Source: SIG701 sp045611685 (GTDB lineage: Bacteria; Bacillota; Clostridia; Oscillospirales; CAG-272). From it: a stretch of 64,000 bases of DNA. Below the pieces are notes generated by a model. The model was not told the origin of the DNA. It saw nothing but the letters and a program-made list of their open reading frames with translations, and searched no databases. Each line of letters opens with the position of its first letter. Position 1 is the first letter of the stretch. The stretch is taken from contig JAZKXO010000056.1 in the NCBI GenBank assembly GCA_045611685.1, forward strand, positions 1 through 64,000, given 5' to 3'. Shown piece after piece: positions 23,059-32,501 of this stretch. A program made the position numbers and the translations under genes.

Positions 23059-25119
23059 TTGAAAAACCGGAAACTGTCTGTGATTTCGCTTCTGTTTTGC
23101 CTTGTGCTTCTCGCCGGATGCGAGAAGCACGTCCACGAGTATGCGGCAGAAACCGTGCCCGCCTGTTGCGAAACGGCAGGTGCTGTCACCTATACCTGCG
23201 CCTGCGGCGACAGTTATACGGAAACGGTGCCCGCGCCGGGTCACGCCTGGGACAGAGGCACAACGGTGGTGGAGGCCTCCTGTAAGGAGGAGGGGAAAAT
23301 CGCCTATACCTGCACGGTATGCAAAGCTATCCGGGAGGAAGTACTCGAAAAAACGGACGTCCATACCTTTGCCCCCGGCGTGGTGACAAAAGAAGCCACC
23401 TGCGGTGAACCAGGCACGTTTACCCAGATCTGTACCCTCTGCGCCAAAGAGAAAACGGATGAGATCGCCCCCACCGGCAAGCATACCTATGGGGAACTTA
23501 CCGTGACGAAAGCACCTACCTGTAAAGATGAGGGCGAGGGGGAGAAGACCTGCACCGTCTGCACCCATAAAACAACCGAATCCGTGCCGAAAACGGATAC
23601 CCACGTATGGGGAACGCCTACCGTACTCACTGCGGAAACCTGTACGGCAGAGGGCTCGGAGAAGGTAGTTTGCACCGTCTGTGAAAAAGAGCAGACCAAT
23701 GTGCGTTCCCGCTCTGCCCATACCTATGTTTCGACCGGTATGGTGCAGAAGCCGGACTGTGCCACTGCCGGCACGGAATCCTTCCGCTGTACTGTCTGTC
23801 AGGCTACGAAAACCGAAACTGTCCCGCCCACGGAAAAGCATGAATGGAACGTGGGACTTGTGGTGGTCCAGCCCACCTGCAGGCAGAACGGATCCAAATT
23901 GATTACCTGTACGTTCTGCCGGGCAACGAAAACGGAAGTGGTGCCATCAAGTGCGGATGCACACACCTGGGACAGCGGCAAGGTGACGAAAAAAGCCATC
24001 TGCGACATAAAGGGAATCAAAGTCTACACCTGTACTACATGCAAAGACACAAAGCAGGAGTTTATCGCTCCTAGCGGCAATCATACCTATAAAAAGACTG
24101 TACATGCACAGCCTACCGAGGAGAAGGAGGGCTTGGCAGAGTATACCTGCACTATTTGTGCCAAGAGTTATGAGGAAGTGCTTCCCAAGCTTCGCCCGGG
24201 CGAATTTTACGCCGGATTTGACCCGTATCATATGCGCACCGGCTACAGCGATGGTAATTATGTGGAGTTTTCTATCAGCGGAAACAAGTTGACTGTCAGC
24301 GGAAAAATTGTGAAAGAGGGCCTTGAGTATGTATGGGTCCGCTGCGGCGATACGGATAAGTATCCCGATGGCGGGCGCACCGTCCGTGCAAAGAGCGGGT
24401 CGTCGTTCAGCATTACGGTGGACATCGATCATGTGACAGGGCATACACCCATCCGGGTCTATACCCACTGCGCAGGGGATGAAAAGAACACCTACTGGAG
24501 TTACGTCAACAATACTGTGGCGGTCACAAAGGAGAAAGGCACCCACCGGCTGGAAATGCCTGCCTTCTATGAAGATACGATGGACACTCTTGCATCCCGC
24601 CCTGATGTGGCACAGGGGCTCGGGCCCGTGGACGATTCCGTTAAGGAATTTTCCGATTCCCTGGTGAAGAACGAAAAGGATACCTATCGGAAGATGCAGA
24701 TTCTGCACGACTGGGTGGCGGAGAATATCTACTACGACTACGATTACATGAGCGGCAGAACTGCTTCCACCTGGACAGCCGCGGCGGACGTGCTGAAGCA
24801 TAAGAACACCATGTGCGTGGGGCTTGTGAATATTCTTGCCGATCTGCTCCGCGCCCAGGGCATCTCCTGCCATGCGGTGAAGTCTACCATCTATAATGTA
24901 ACTGCCGCCGGAAAAACCTCCGTGCGCACTACCGGGCATGTGGTTCTGGAGGCATATCTGCCCGAGGAGGACCGCTGGGTGTTGATGGATCCCACCTGGA
25001 CCAGCAAAAACCGGTACGAGAACGGGAAGTTCATAAAGAATCCCATGTCTCACCTGTATTTTGATGTATCCCCGGAGTATATCTCCACAAGTCAGTGCCT
25101 CACCGGCTTTAAGCCCTGA
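23059..25119 (+). CDS. CxxC-repeat lipoprotein with transglutaminase-like domain
   Basis: A 686-residue surface lipoprotein. A signal peptide ends in LLAGC. Residues about 25-360 are nine tandem modules of about 42 residues, each with a TCTxC motif followed some 12 residues later by a HxW/HTY motif, like small zinc-ribbon or disulfide-stabilised units seen in large surface proteins of gut Firmicutes. After a beta-rich spacer, a transglutaminase/protease-like domain has the triad Cys586, His627 and Asp644 (MCVGLVNILADLLR, TTGHVVLEAY, LMDPTW). TTG 23059 is chosen because AAAGGAG precedes it at normal spacing and translation then begins MKNRKL. Role probably peptide or wall processing, or adhesion; unknown. 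It is monocistronic. Confidence 0.85.
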   Translation: MKNRKLSVISLLFCLVLLAGCEKHVHEYAAETVPACCETAGAVTYTCACGDSYTETVPAPGHAWDRGTTVVEASCKEEGKIAYTCTVCKAIREEVLEKTDVHTFAPGVVTKEATCGEPGTFTQICTLCAKEKTDEIAPTGKHTYGELTVTKAPTCKDEGEGEKTCTVCTHKTTESVPKTDTHVWGTPTVLTAETCTAEGSEKVVCTVCEKEQTNVRSRSAHTYVSTGMVQKPDCATAGTESFRCTVCQATKTETVPPTEKHEWNVGLVVVQPTCRQNGSKLITCTFCRATKTEVVPSSADAHTWDSGKVTKKAICDIKGIKVYTCTTCKDTKQEFIAPSGNHTYKKTVHAQPTEEKEGLAEYTCTICAKSYEEVLPKLRPGEFYAGFDPYHMRTGYSDGNYVEFSISGNKLTVSGKIVKEGLEYVWVRCGDTDKYPDGGRTVRAKSGSSFSITVDIDHVTGHTPIRVYTHCAGDEKNTYWSYVNNTVAVTKEKGTHRLEMPAFYEDTMDTLASRPDVAQGLGPVDDSVKEFSDSLVKNEKDTYRKMQILHDWVAENIYYDYDYMSGRTASTWTAAADVLKHKNTMCVGLVNILADLLRAQGISCHAVKSTIYNVTAAGKTSVRTTGHVVLEAYLPEEDRWVLMDPTWTSKNRYENGKFIKNPMSHLYFDVSPEYISTSQCLTGFKP

Positions 25120-25133
25120 ATCTCGCTGTACAC

Positions 25134-25167
25134 CCTGCCTGTGCCGTCCGCACAGGCGGGGATTTTT
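25134..25167 (+). terminator. Rho-independent terminator
   Basis: CCTGCCTGTGC (25134-25144) pairs with GCACAGGCGGG (25150-25160), followed by ATTTTTA. Confidence 0.8.
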
Positions 25168-25211
25168 ATATAGAGAGACGGAGGATTCAGCGCGAATTTT
25201 CCGAATACACC

Positions 25212-25240
25212 TTGATATGCGGCGAAAAAAATGCTATACT
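25212..25240 (+). promoter_or_regulatory. rluA operon promoter
   Basis: TTGATA (25212-25217), 17-bp spacer, TATACT (25235-25240), extended by TGc. The predicted start near 25247 rules out in-frame start codons upstream of it for rluA. Confidence 0.75.
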
Positions 25241-25289
25241 ACTAATGATAGAATATTACAATGCGCTATTTGTGTCTATGGAGGCTACG

Positions 25290-26231
25290 GTGGAAATACA
25301 GATCACGGCGGCGGATGCCGGCAAAACCGTTTTGACGATGGCCCGCCTACATCTTGGCTTTTCCTCCGCACTTCTCAAAAAACTGAAATTTACCGAGGGC
25401 GGCATCACCGTAAACGGCACGCACGTAACCGTGCGATATGTGCTGAAAGAAGGAGATCTCCTCGCTTTTGCCATGGACGATACGGAAGAAGACGTAAGCC
25501 CCTACATCGTGCCGTCGCCGCTCGCACTTCCGGTGCTTTTTGAGGATGAGGAGATCACCGCGGTCAACAAACCGCCGGATATGCCTGCGCATCCGTCGTT
25601 CGGTCACAGACTCGATACGGTTGCCAATGCGCTCGCGTACCGCTATAATGATCGCCCGTACGTGTTTCGGCCCGTGAATCGGCTCGATCGCGATACGAGC
25701 GGCGTCATGCTCACCGCAAACTCAAAACTTGCCGCTTACAAGATGGCAAGCGCGATGCAGGGACATCGGATTCATAAGGCGTACGTTGCCGTACTGCACG
25801 GACATCTCTCCGAAACGTCGGGCGTTATCACCGACCCCATCCGCCGTACTGCCGAGAGCATCATCACAAGGGAAGTGTGTAAAGCTGACGCGCCGGGGGC
25901 GCATACCGCTGAAACGCGGTATCGCGTGATCGCCGAGGCGGAAGGGTATAGCGTGGTTGCCGCCTACCCCATAACCGGCCGCACGCATCAGATCCGCGTT
26001 CATTTCACAGCAAAGGGATGTCCCTTGGTCGGGGACGATCTGTACGGTACACCATCGCCGCATATTGGACGGCATGCCTTGCACGCAGCGGCATCATCTT
26101 TCCCACATCCCAAAAGCGGAGAGGAGATCACCGTTCGGGCACCGCTCCCCGACGATATGCGGATGCTTATAACCGTACTGTTCGGAGCACGTGCCGCCGA
26201 AATTTTTGAGGAAATAGAGAAATTATGCTGA
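25290..26231 (+). CDS. RluA-family 23S rRNA or tRNA pseudouridine synthase
   Basis: A 313-residue enzyme. An S4-like N-terminal region (about 15-65: GKTVLTMARLHLGFSSALLKKL) is followed by the RluA catalytic domain with NRLDRDTSGV, holding the catalytic Asp, and GRTHQIRVHF. GTG 25290 is chosen: GGAGG lies five bases upstream and an earlier ATG at 25278 overlaps that ribosome site. RluD-like; the exact uridine target cannot be told from sequence. Its end overlaps the start of the next gene, so the two are coupled. Confidence 0.92.
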   Translation: MEIQITAADAGKTVLTMARLHLGFSSALLKKLKFTEGGITVNGTHVTVRYVLKEGDLLAFAMDDTEEDVSPYIVPSPLALPVLFEDEEITAVNKPPDMPAHPSFGHRLDTVANALAYRYNDRPYVFRPVNRLDRDTSGVMLTANSKLAAYKMASAMQGHRIHKAYVAVLHGHLSETSGVITDPIRRTAESIITREVCKADAPGAHTAETRYRVIAEAEGYSVVAAYPITGRTHQIRVHFTAKGCPLVGDDLYGTPSPHIGRHALHAAASSFPHPKSGEEITVRAPLPDDMRMLITVLFGARAAEIFEEIEKLC

Positions 26232-27331
26232 AAAACACGTACCGCGCCATCTGCCGCTTCGTGCCCGCGCCTGCGCTTTGGATTTTTATTGCGGCCGCGA
26301 TGACGGGCATCGTTCATATTTTTATCACAGTAAGCGCGCCGTTTGCGGATTTCTTCAACGAAACCGTGTCTCGGTTTTTCCGCGCGCTGTTCGCCCATAT
26401 CACGAGTCCAATCCCGTTTTCCCTCGCGGAGACGCTTTTGTATTTTGCACCGGTTTTGTTCGTTATCGTTCTCGCTCGGTGTGTCCGTGCGGCGAAGAAA
26501 GGATGGCGTGAGGGAGTGCGGGCTGTTTTGGCGCTCGTTTCCGTCGGCGCGCTCATCTACACGCTCTTTGTATTCACCTTTGCGGCAGGGTACAGAGCCA
26601 CCCCTCTCTCCGAGAAGATGGGACTTGATACCGAGCCGGTATCGGTCGGACAGCTTGCCTATACCGCGTCCGTTTTGGCCGAGCGGGCAGGGGAAACGCT
26701 CGATGAGATTACGTTTCAGTACGAGGGTTCATCGGTTATGCCGTACACGTACGACGAGCTGTCGGCAAAGCTCATCGATGCGTACGATACTGTCTGCCAA
26801 GAGCACCCGTTTATTCAAAAACTCCGCTCGCGGGTAAAACCGCTTACGATCTCGCCGCTTATGACGTACACGCATATTTCGGGCGTCTATACGATGTTCA
26901 CCGGCGAGGCGAACGTAAACGTGCATTATCCCGATTACGTTCTCCCGTTCACCGCCGCGCACGAGCTTGCGCACCAAAGAGGGATCGCCCGCGAGAACGA
27001 AGCGAATTTCGTGGCGTTCCTTGTGTGTACTGCATCCGACGATCCGTACATCCGTTACAGCGGATACCAGAACATGTACGAATACGTGGCGTCTGCGCTC
27101 TATTCGGCGTCTCCAAATACGTATTATGCGGTTCTTTCAGCGATCGATCCGCGGGTGCGGTATGAAATGATTGCATACAACGATTTTTTTGAGCCGTACC
27201 GAGACACGGTCGTGTCCGAAGTGAGCGATGCGGTCAACAACACCTATCTTACCCTGCAGGGGACGGAGGGCGTGAAAAGCTACGGCATGGTTGTTGATCT
27301 TGCTGTGGCATACCTTGAAACTGAAAAATAA
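26225..27331 (+). CDS. DUF3810 membrane protein with HExxH zinc motif
   Basis: A 368-residue protein. Three hydrophobic segments (about 17-40, 70-88, 98-118) precede a soluble domain containing AAHELAHQRGIARENEANF (about 240-258), an HExxH gluzincin-like motif with a downstream glutamate as third ligand. This matches DUF3810, a family of putative membrane metalloproteases. Overlaps rluA by seven bases and is followed 31 bases later by the NodB-like gene that leads into walRK, so it may act at the cell envelope. No substrate known. Confidence 0.85.
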   Translation: MLKNTYRAICRFVPAPALWIFIAAAMTGIVHIFITVSAPFADFFNETVSRFFRALFAHITSPIPFSLAETLLYFAPVLFVIVLARCVRAAKKGWREGVRAVLALVSVGALIYTLFVFTFAAGYRATPLSEKMGLDTEPVSVGQLAYTASVLAERAGETLDEITFQYEGSSVMPYTYDELSAKLIDAYDTVCQEHPFIQKLRSRVKPLTISPLMTYTHISGVYTMFTGEANVNVHYPDYVLPFTAAHELAHQRGIARENEANFVAFLVCTASDDPYIRYSGYQNMYEYVASALYSASPNTYYAVLSAIDPRVRYEMIAYNDFFEPYRDTVVSEVSDAVNNTYLTLQGTEGVKSYGMVVDLAVAYLETEK

Positions 27332-27362
27332 TTTTACGACACAACGGAAAGGAGGGCGTGAC

Positions 27363-28532
27363 ATGAAAGCGAGACGTGTTTCCGTAATTGCCGCGATTTT
27401 GGCGGTCTGTATTTTCTCGGGAGTGTTTTTTTTAGTCCGTATAACGGCCGCTTCAGCGCCGAGCCTTTTCCATAATGATGAAAAATGGTACAAGGATTCT
27501 ACCGCTACGCTTGAGATTATCGACGGCATCCCCTATATCCCCATCGATATTTTCGGGATGTATTCGCATATTGAGCTGAGCCTTGACAGCCGCCGCGGAG
27601 AATTTATGCTCTACAATCGCACGAGCCGCCAGTATATATCCGTTTTATATAACGAAAAGATTGCAACGGTTAATGGAACGGAGGAGATTTATCTGAATCT
27701 CTATAAGCTCCACGGCGGATACTATTACGTGCCTGCGCAGTATTTCTGTACGGTGCTCGGCTTTAGCTGCGAGATGGTTGATTCAAACGCGACCGTCGGC
27801 AAAACACTCCGTATCAACGACGGCAACGCAACGAAAACACTCGCGGAGCTGCTCAGTCCCTACGCGGGATCGGGCGCCGACACGGGTGAGTCCACCCCGT
27901 CCGTAACAGATCCTCCCGTAACGGTTCCACCCGTAACACCGGGCGAGGACAAAACGGAGAGAACGATCTATCTGACATTCAACACGATTGAGAAAGAAAA
28001 CACAAATTCCATCCTGAAAACGCTCAAAAATGCATCTATGCGCGCGACGTTCTTTTTTACCGATGCCGAGATCGCGCTGTATCCATCCGTCGTCAACAGT
28101 GCCTACGTGGGCGGGCATTCGCTTGCGCTCACTGCGGATACGTTCGTGGATGCAGACGATTTCATCCGGCAGATGAACGATGCCAACGAACGGCTCTACG
28201 GCATTACGAAAACGAAGACACGCATTGTACAGCTTCCGAAGAATGCCGATATAACAAAAGCGGATACCGAGAAGATTCTTGCCGCCGGTTACGTGCTTTG
28301 GGATTACACTTATGATGTTCCCGACAGCAAGGGATACGCATCGTACGCGGTCAGAGAGCATGCCATTACCGCGGTCCGTTCGGCGAGAACGAGCGTTCTT
28401 CGTATGAGCACGAACGCAACCGTTGTAAAAATGCTGCCCGATTTTCTGAAAGACTTACAGACGGGCGTGAATTATCACATCGAACCCATCAACGCAAGCA
28501 GTAAGGAAGTCCGCCTTGAAAAGGCCCCATAA
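27363..28532 (+). CDS. Secreted stalk-domain protein with degenerate NodB fold
   Basis: A 389-residue protein with an N-terminal membrane anchor or signal (about 8-28), a copper-amine-oxidase-N-like stalk domain (about 45-160; YIPIDIFGMYSHIEL, GGYYYVPAQYFC), a Pro/Val/Thr linker with repeated PPVTVPP-type words, and a C-terminal domain laid out like NodB. Every catalytic motif is changed: TFNTIE stands where active enzymes have TFDDGP, and GHSLALT where H(S/T)xxH is expected. It is therefore probably a pseudo-deacetylase that binds glycan without cutting. AAGGAGGG sets ATG 27363. It lies 19 bases before walR, so a role in wall sensing is possible. Confidence 0.82.
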   Translation: MKARRVSVIAAILAVCIFSGVFFLVRITAASAPSLFHNDEKWYKDSTATLEIIDGIPYIPIDIFGMYSHIELSLDSRRGEFMLYNRTSRQYISVLYNEKIATVNGTEEIYLNLYKLHGGYYYVPAQYFCTVLGFSCEMVDSNATVGKTLRINDGNATKTLAELLSPYAGSGADTGESTPSVTDPPVTVPPVTPGEDKTERTIYLTFNTIEKENTNSILKTLKNASMRATFFFTDAEIALYPSVVNSAYVGGHSLALTADTFVDADDFIRQMNDANERLYGITKTKTRIVQLPKNADITKADTEKILAAGYVLWDYTYDVPDSKGYASYAVREHAITAVRSARTSVLRMSTNATVVKMLPDFLKDLQTGVNYHIEPINASSKEVRLEKAP

Positions 28533-28551
28533 ATCCCGAGAGGAGAAACGA

Positions 28552-29277
28552 ATGGAAACCATAGAAAGAAAGAAGAAAATCCTCATTGTAGAGGATGAGA
28601 AAAATATCGCGCAGGTGCTTAAATATAATATTGAAAAGTCGGGGTATGATGCAGAGGTCGCTTACGACGGCGGGCAAGGACTCCAGCGTGCCGTTTCGGG
28701 TGAGTTCGATCTCGTTCTTCTGGACATCATGCTGCCGGTGATGAACGGCTTTGACGTGTGCGCGCACGTGCGCCGCGTCAGTCAGGTGCCGATCATCTTC
28801 GTAACCGCTCGTGAGGAGGATCGGGATAAGATCTTAGGTCTTGACACGGGTGCCGACGATTACGTAACGAAGCCGTTTTCCTTCAAGGAACTGCTTGCAC
28901 GTATCCGTGCGAATATCCGCCGCGGCTCAAGTGAAGTGGTAACGGAAAAGAGAATAACGGAGGCTGCCGAATCGGTTACGATCGGCGAGCTCGTTATTGA
29001 CAGCGAACGGTATCTTGTTACGAAAAACGGCGAGCCGGTCGAGCTTTCCAAAAAAGACTACGATTTTCTCGCGTTCCTTGCTGCCCACGTTGGGGTGGCG
29101 TTCTCACGTGAGGAACTGCTCGCCGAGGTGTGGGGCTACGACGAGGGATTCCTCGGCGATATCCGCAACGTAGACGTGACCGTGTGCAGACTTCGCAACA
29201 AGATTGAAGCCGATCCGAGCCGTCCCGAATATCTGATGACCAAGCGCGGCGTCGGCTATTATCTCAGAAAACCGTAA
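28552..29277 (+). CDS. walR: Response regulator, WalR/YycF type
   Basis: A 241-residue OmpR-family regulator. The receiver domain (7-122) has the acidic pair E15-D16, phospho-acceptor D58 (LVLLDIMLPV) and the switch lysine in DYVTKPFS; the winged-helix DNA-binding domain (about 142-240) ends TKRGVGYYLRKP. Placement before a HAMP-PAS kinase and YycH/YycI-like genes identifies it as WalR, which controls autolysins and cell wall turnover and is often essential. GAGAGGAG precedes ATG 28552. PhoP/PhoB is the alternative by sequence alone. Confidence 0.9.
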   Translation: METIERKKKILIVEDEKNIAQVLKYNIEKSGYDAEVAYDGGQGLQRAVSGEFDLVLLDIMLPVMNGFDVCAHVRRVSQVPIIFVTAREEDRDKILGLDTGADDYVTKPFSFKELLARIRANIRRGSSEVVTEKRITEAAESVTIGELVIDSERYLVTKNGEPVELSKKDYDFLAFLAAHVGVAFSREELLAEVWGYDEGFLGDIRNVDVTVCRLRNKIEADPSRPEYLMTKRGVGYYLRKP

Positions 29278-29288
29278 GAGGATTTTGT

Positions 29289-31100
29289 ATGTTCAAAAGC
29301 CTGTATTTTAAGATTGTTCTGATCCTGCTCGTATTCATTTTAGCGATCATGGGCGTCGTCAGTACGGTTTTGCTAAACGGCGTTTCCACCTACTTCATAG
29401 ATGATTTCATGGAGCAGATGGACGAGCAGTTCTCCCCTGCATCCTCGCTCTACAGCGAACTGTTGGGGGCGCTGTCGGTTGAGAATTTTGCCGGCGAGCA
29501 GAAAAACATTCTCAGCACCTACGCCAGTATTTTGGGTATCGATCCGTACCGCAACTATTACGTTCTCGATATGGATGGCGGGATGCTTGCCGGCTCGGAT
29601 GCACAGCTTGGCACGTCTCTCTCCTTATCCGCGAATCTTCTTTCCGCGATGAACCGCCGCACGGAAAACCGACGTTTCGGCGGCTCTGAGTTTGTGGATT
29701 ATGCGGTTTATATGAAGAACGGCAGCACAGAATGCATTATCTATATAAAGGATTCCCTTGAGGAGATGAACCAGCTGAACTGGATGATGTTCTCTATCAT
29801 TCTGCAGACTGCATTCGTCGGTATTTTGATCGCAATTCTCCTTTCATTTTTCCTCGCGAAAGCGATCACCTCGCCGCTTCAGAGCCTCACGCGCAGTGCA
29901 CAGCTGATCGCCTCCGGTCAGTTCTCGCACGAGATCAACGTCCACTCGGAGGATGAAATCGGTATTTTGACCGATACGTTCAATAACATGAAAAACGTTC
30001 TTCAGAACACGCTTCTGGAGATCGATGGCGAAAAAACGAAGCTGGAGACGGTTTTGTCCTGCATCTCCGACGCAATCGTCGCGTTTACGGACGGCGGTGC
30101 GGTGCTCCACTCGAACGAAAGTGCCAAGGAGCTGTTCGCAGTGGAGATGCGCCGCAAATTCTCAATGGATCGGTTCTTTGAGCTTTTGGATATTCCGCTT
30201 GAGAGGCACGAGCGCGGCATTGTACTTACTGCCGATGTATCGTCGGTGGAAAAATCCGACGACGGAACGCTTATCTTCCGCGACAAGGTGTTCAGCGGCA
30301 GAGTGTTTGACGTCAGCTTCGGCAGGATCCATTATATCGCCGACAACACGAAGCATATCGGCCTTATCGCCGTCGTGCATGACGTAACGAGCCGTTTTGA
30401 ACTGGACAAATCACGACGTGAGTTCGTAGCGAACGTATCACACGAGCTTCGTACGCCTCTTACCTCTATTAAGGGCGCCTGCGAGACCGTTCTCGAGGAT
30501 CCCGAGATGCCCGAGGAAACGCGTGCGTACTTTCTCGATATGGCACTCACCGAAAGCGATCGCATGACGCGCATCGTATCCGATCTTCTCGTTCTGTCGC
30601 GTCTCGATAACAAGCGCACGCAGTGGAAGGTCGAAACGTTTGATATTGCGAAATCCGTACAGCGTCTCATTGAGGTAATGCGCGTCGATATTGAAAGCCG
30701 CCGCCATACCGTAGAGTTTGTGGCGGATGAAAATATGCCGCCTATTACTGCGGATAAAGAGCGTATTGAGCAGGTCGTTATTAATATTTTGTCCAACTCC
30801 GTTAAATACACGCCGGAGGGCGGACAGATTGATGTCAGCGTATCTTCGCTCGGTGAGAAAGTGTCGATTACCGTTTCCGATAACGGCATCGGCGTTCCGA
30901 AGGAAGATCTCGAGCATATTTTCGAGCGCTTCTACCGTGTAGAGAAATCCCGTACGTCGGAGACGGGCGGAACCGGTCTCGGCCTTGCGATTGCACGTGA
31001 GTTGATTGAGGCGCACAGCGGTACGATTCGAATGGATAGTGAACTCGGGCGCGGAAGTACCGTTACGATTGAACTCCCCTTTGATACAAAGCCCGCCTGA
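29289..31100 (+). CDS. walK: Sensor histidine kinase, WalK/YycG type
   Basis: A 603-residue membrane kinase. TM1 (about 9-30), an extracellular domain (about 31-165), TM2 (about 166-190), HAMP (about 190-243), PAS (about 255-365), then HisKA with NVSHELRTP, H385 being the phosphorylated residue, and HATPase_c with the N box (NILSNSVKYTP), G1 (DNGIGVP) and G2 (TGLGLAIA). This order is that of WalK. It starts 11 bases after walR, and the YycH/YycI-like genes that modulate WalK follow. Confidence 0.93.
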   Translation: MFKSLYFKIVLILLVFILAIMGVVSTVLLNGVSTYFIDDFMEQMDEQFSPASSLYSELLGALSVENFAGEQKNILSTYASILGIDPYRNYYVLDMDGGMLAGSDAQLGTSLSLSANLLSAMNRRTENRRFGGSEFVDYAVYMKNGSTECIIYIKDSLEEMNQLNWMMFSIILQTAFVGILIAILLSFFLAKAITSPLQSLTRSAQLIASGQFSHEINVHSEDEIGILTDTFNNMKNVLQNTLLEIDGEKTKLETVLSCISDAIVAFTDGGAVLHSNESAKELFAVEMRRKFSMDRFFELLDIPLERHERGIVLTADVSSVEKSDDGTLIFRDKVFSGRVFDVSFGRIHYIADNTKHIGLIAVVHDVTSRFELDKSRREFVANVSHELRTPLTSIKGACETVLEDPEMPEETRAYFLDMALTESDRMTRIVSDLLVLSRLDNKRTQWKVETFDIAKSVQRLIEVMRVDIESRRHTVEFVADENMPPITADKERIEQVVINILSNSVKYTPEGGQIDVSVSSLGEKVSITVSDNGIGVPKEDLEHIFERFYRVEKSRTSETGGTGLGLAIARELIEAHSGTIRMDSELGRGSTVTIELPFDTKPA

Positions 31101-31133
31101 TTCTTGTTAAAAAATCTGTAAAGGAGAATGCAT

Positions 31134-32501
31134 ATGATTCCGTTTTGGAAAAACGATCGCATCCTTTCGATTGCGTTTAACGTGCTGATCGTTATTCTTT
31201 TGCTGTGCATCTTTTTGCAGTGCGGCATTTTTCTGAACAGATACGCTGACACGAGACGGGGCGATGCATCGATCCCTTTTGATATGCAGATGCTCTCTGC
31301 TTCTGGGCAGGATCAGAAAAGAGTATTGGATGCGGATCTTCTTTTGCCGGCGGTGATTGCCGTTTCCGAGGGCGGAAATGCGCAGGCAATCCTCAATTCC
31401 GACGCCGTTATGCGCGATCTGTACGATGCGCTTGCCGAGCCGCTTTCCGCGTGCTTTTCTTCCGAGCCGTTCGCGTGGGACGCGAGTCGCTGGGCGGACA
31501 CCGTGACGTTGCCCGACGTGATCTATATCCGCTACCACGCCCCCTTGCCGTACCAGATCATTCACGCCTTTTTGAAGGTGGCAGCCGACAGTGAGGATCG
31601 CATCAGAGATCCGCGCTCGGTATCGGTCAGCGAGTTGTGCCTTGTCTTTGAGAATAACGAGGCAACGGTCGTGGTGCGCGGTGAGGACGGCGTGTACGCG
31701 TTCAGAGCGCCGGCTGATCAGACTGTTTCCGAATACGCCTCTTACGCCCGTGATTATCAGGAGTTTTTCTACTTTTGCACTTTATCGGCGGATGCTTCCG
31801 TAAATGCTCTAACGGTAGAGGGGCGGATCGCCTCCAGAGAAATTGAGGCGTTCGGCAATACGGCGGTATTGATCAGGTCCTCCGAAACGGATTCTACCGA
31901 ATGGCTTCGCAGATTCCGCTTCAATCCCGACAAACTGAACCATCACACGGAAGTGGACGGAACGGAGGTTTACGTTGAAACGCATGGTGTCATGTTCTTC
32001 GGCGCGGATGCGGTTCGTTATACTTCTGCCGAGGACGGCGGCATCCCTTTGAATGAGTTTTGCAGCGTAGGGCAGCAGGCAGACGTGTATACCTATCTGC
32101 GTGCGGCTTCTGCGTGGATCGCCGAGGTTGGGGCCATGGACAGCCGCTATACTGGCGGTGATGCCGCGCCACGTCTCAGCTCGGTTCATTCCGACGGGGA
32201 GCAGGTTACGCTTGTCTTCGGACTTTATGCCGATAATCTCCCTGTATTTTTGGGTGAGACACCCGCTCGTATATCGATGACGTTCCGCGGGACGTCCCTC
32301 ACCGAGATGGAGTGGCAAACGCTCCTTATCATTAAGCAGCTTGACACCAAAACCGCATTTTTTGAATCGTGGAGCCGCACGGTGCTCGGCTCTCCGGATG
32401 TTCGTCTTGCATATCGGGTGAACAGCGTTGGCGGAACGTATGCCGCTGAATGGATCGCCTATCGGACGGTGAAGGAGGCCTTATGGGATGGCATAAACTA
32501 A
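31134..32501 (+). CDS. yycH: YycH-like regulator of WalK
   Basis: A 455-residue protein with one N-terminal membrane helix (about 10-33) and a large extracytoplasmic region, the layout of YycH. Sequence similarity is low but the position directly after walK and before a YycI-like gene, size and topology all agree. In Bacillus YycH and YycI form a complex that restrains WalK. AAAGGAG precedes ATG 31134 by six bases. Confidence rests mainly on gene order. Confidence 0.72.
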   Translation: MIPFWKNDRILSIAFNVLIVILLLCIFLQCGIFLNRYADTRRGDASIPFDMQMLSASGQDQKRVLDADLLLPAVIAVSEGGNAQAILNSDAVMRDLYDALAEPLSACFSSEPFAWDASRWADTVTLPDVIYIRYHAPLPYQIIHAFLKVAADSEDRIRDPRSVSVSELCLVFENNEATVVVRGEDGVYAFRAPADQTVSEYASYARDYQEFFYFCTLSADASVNALTVEGRIASREIEAFGNTAVLIRSSETDSTEWLRRFRFNPDKLNHHTEVDGTEVYVETHGVMFFGADAVRYTSAEDGGIPLNEFCSVGQQADVYTYLRAASAWIAEVGAMDSRYTGGDAAPRLSSVHSDGEQVTLVFGLYADNLPVFLGETPARISMTFRGTSLTEMEWQTLLIIKQLDTKTAFFESWSRTVLGSPDVRLAYRVNSVGGTYAAEWIAYRTVKEALWDGIN

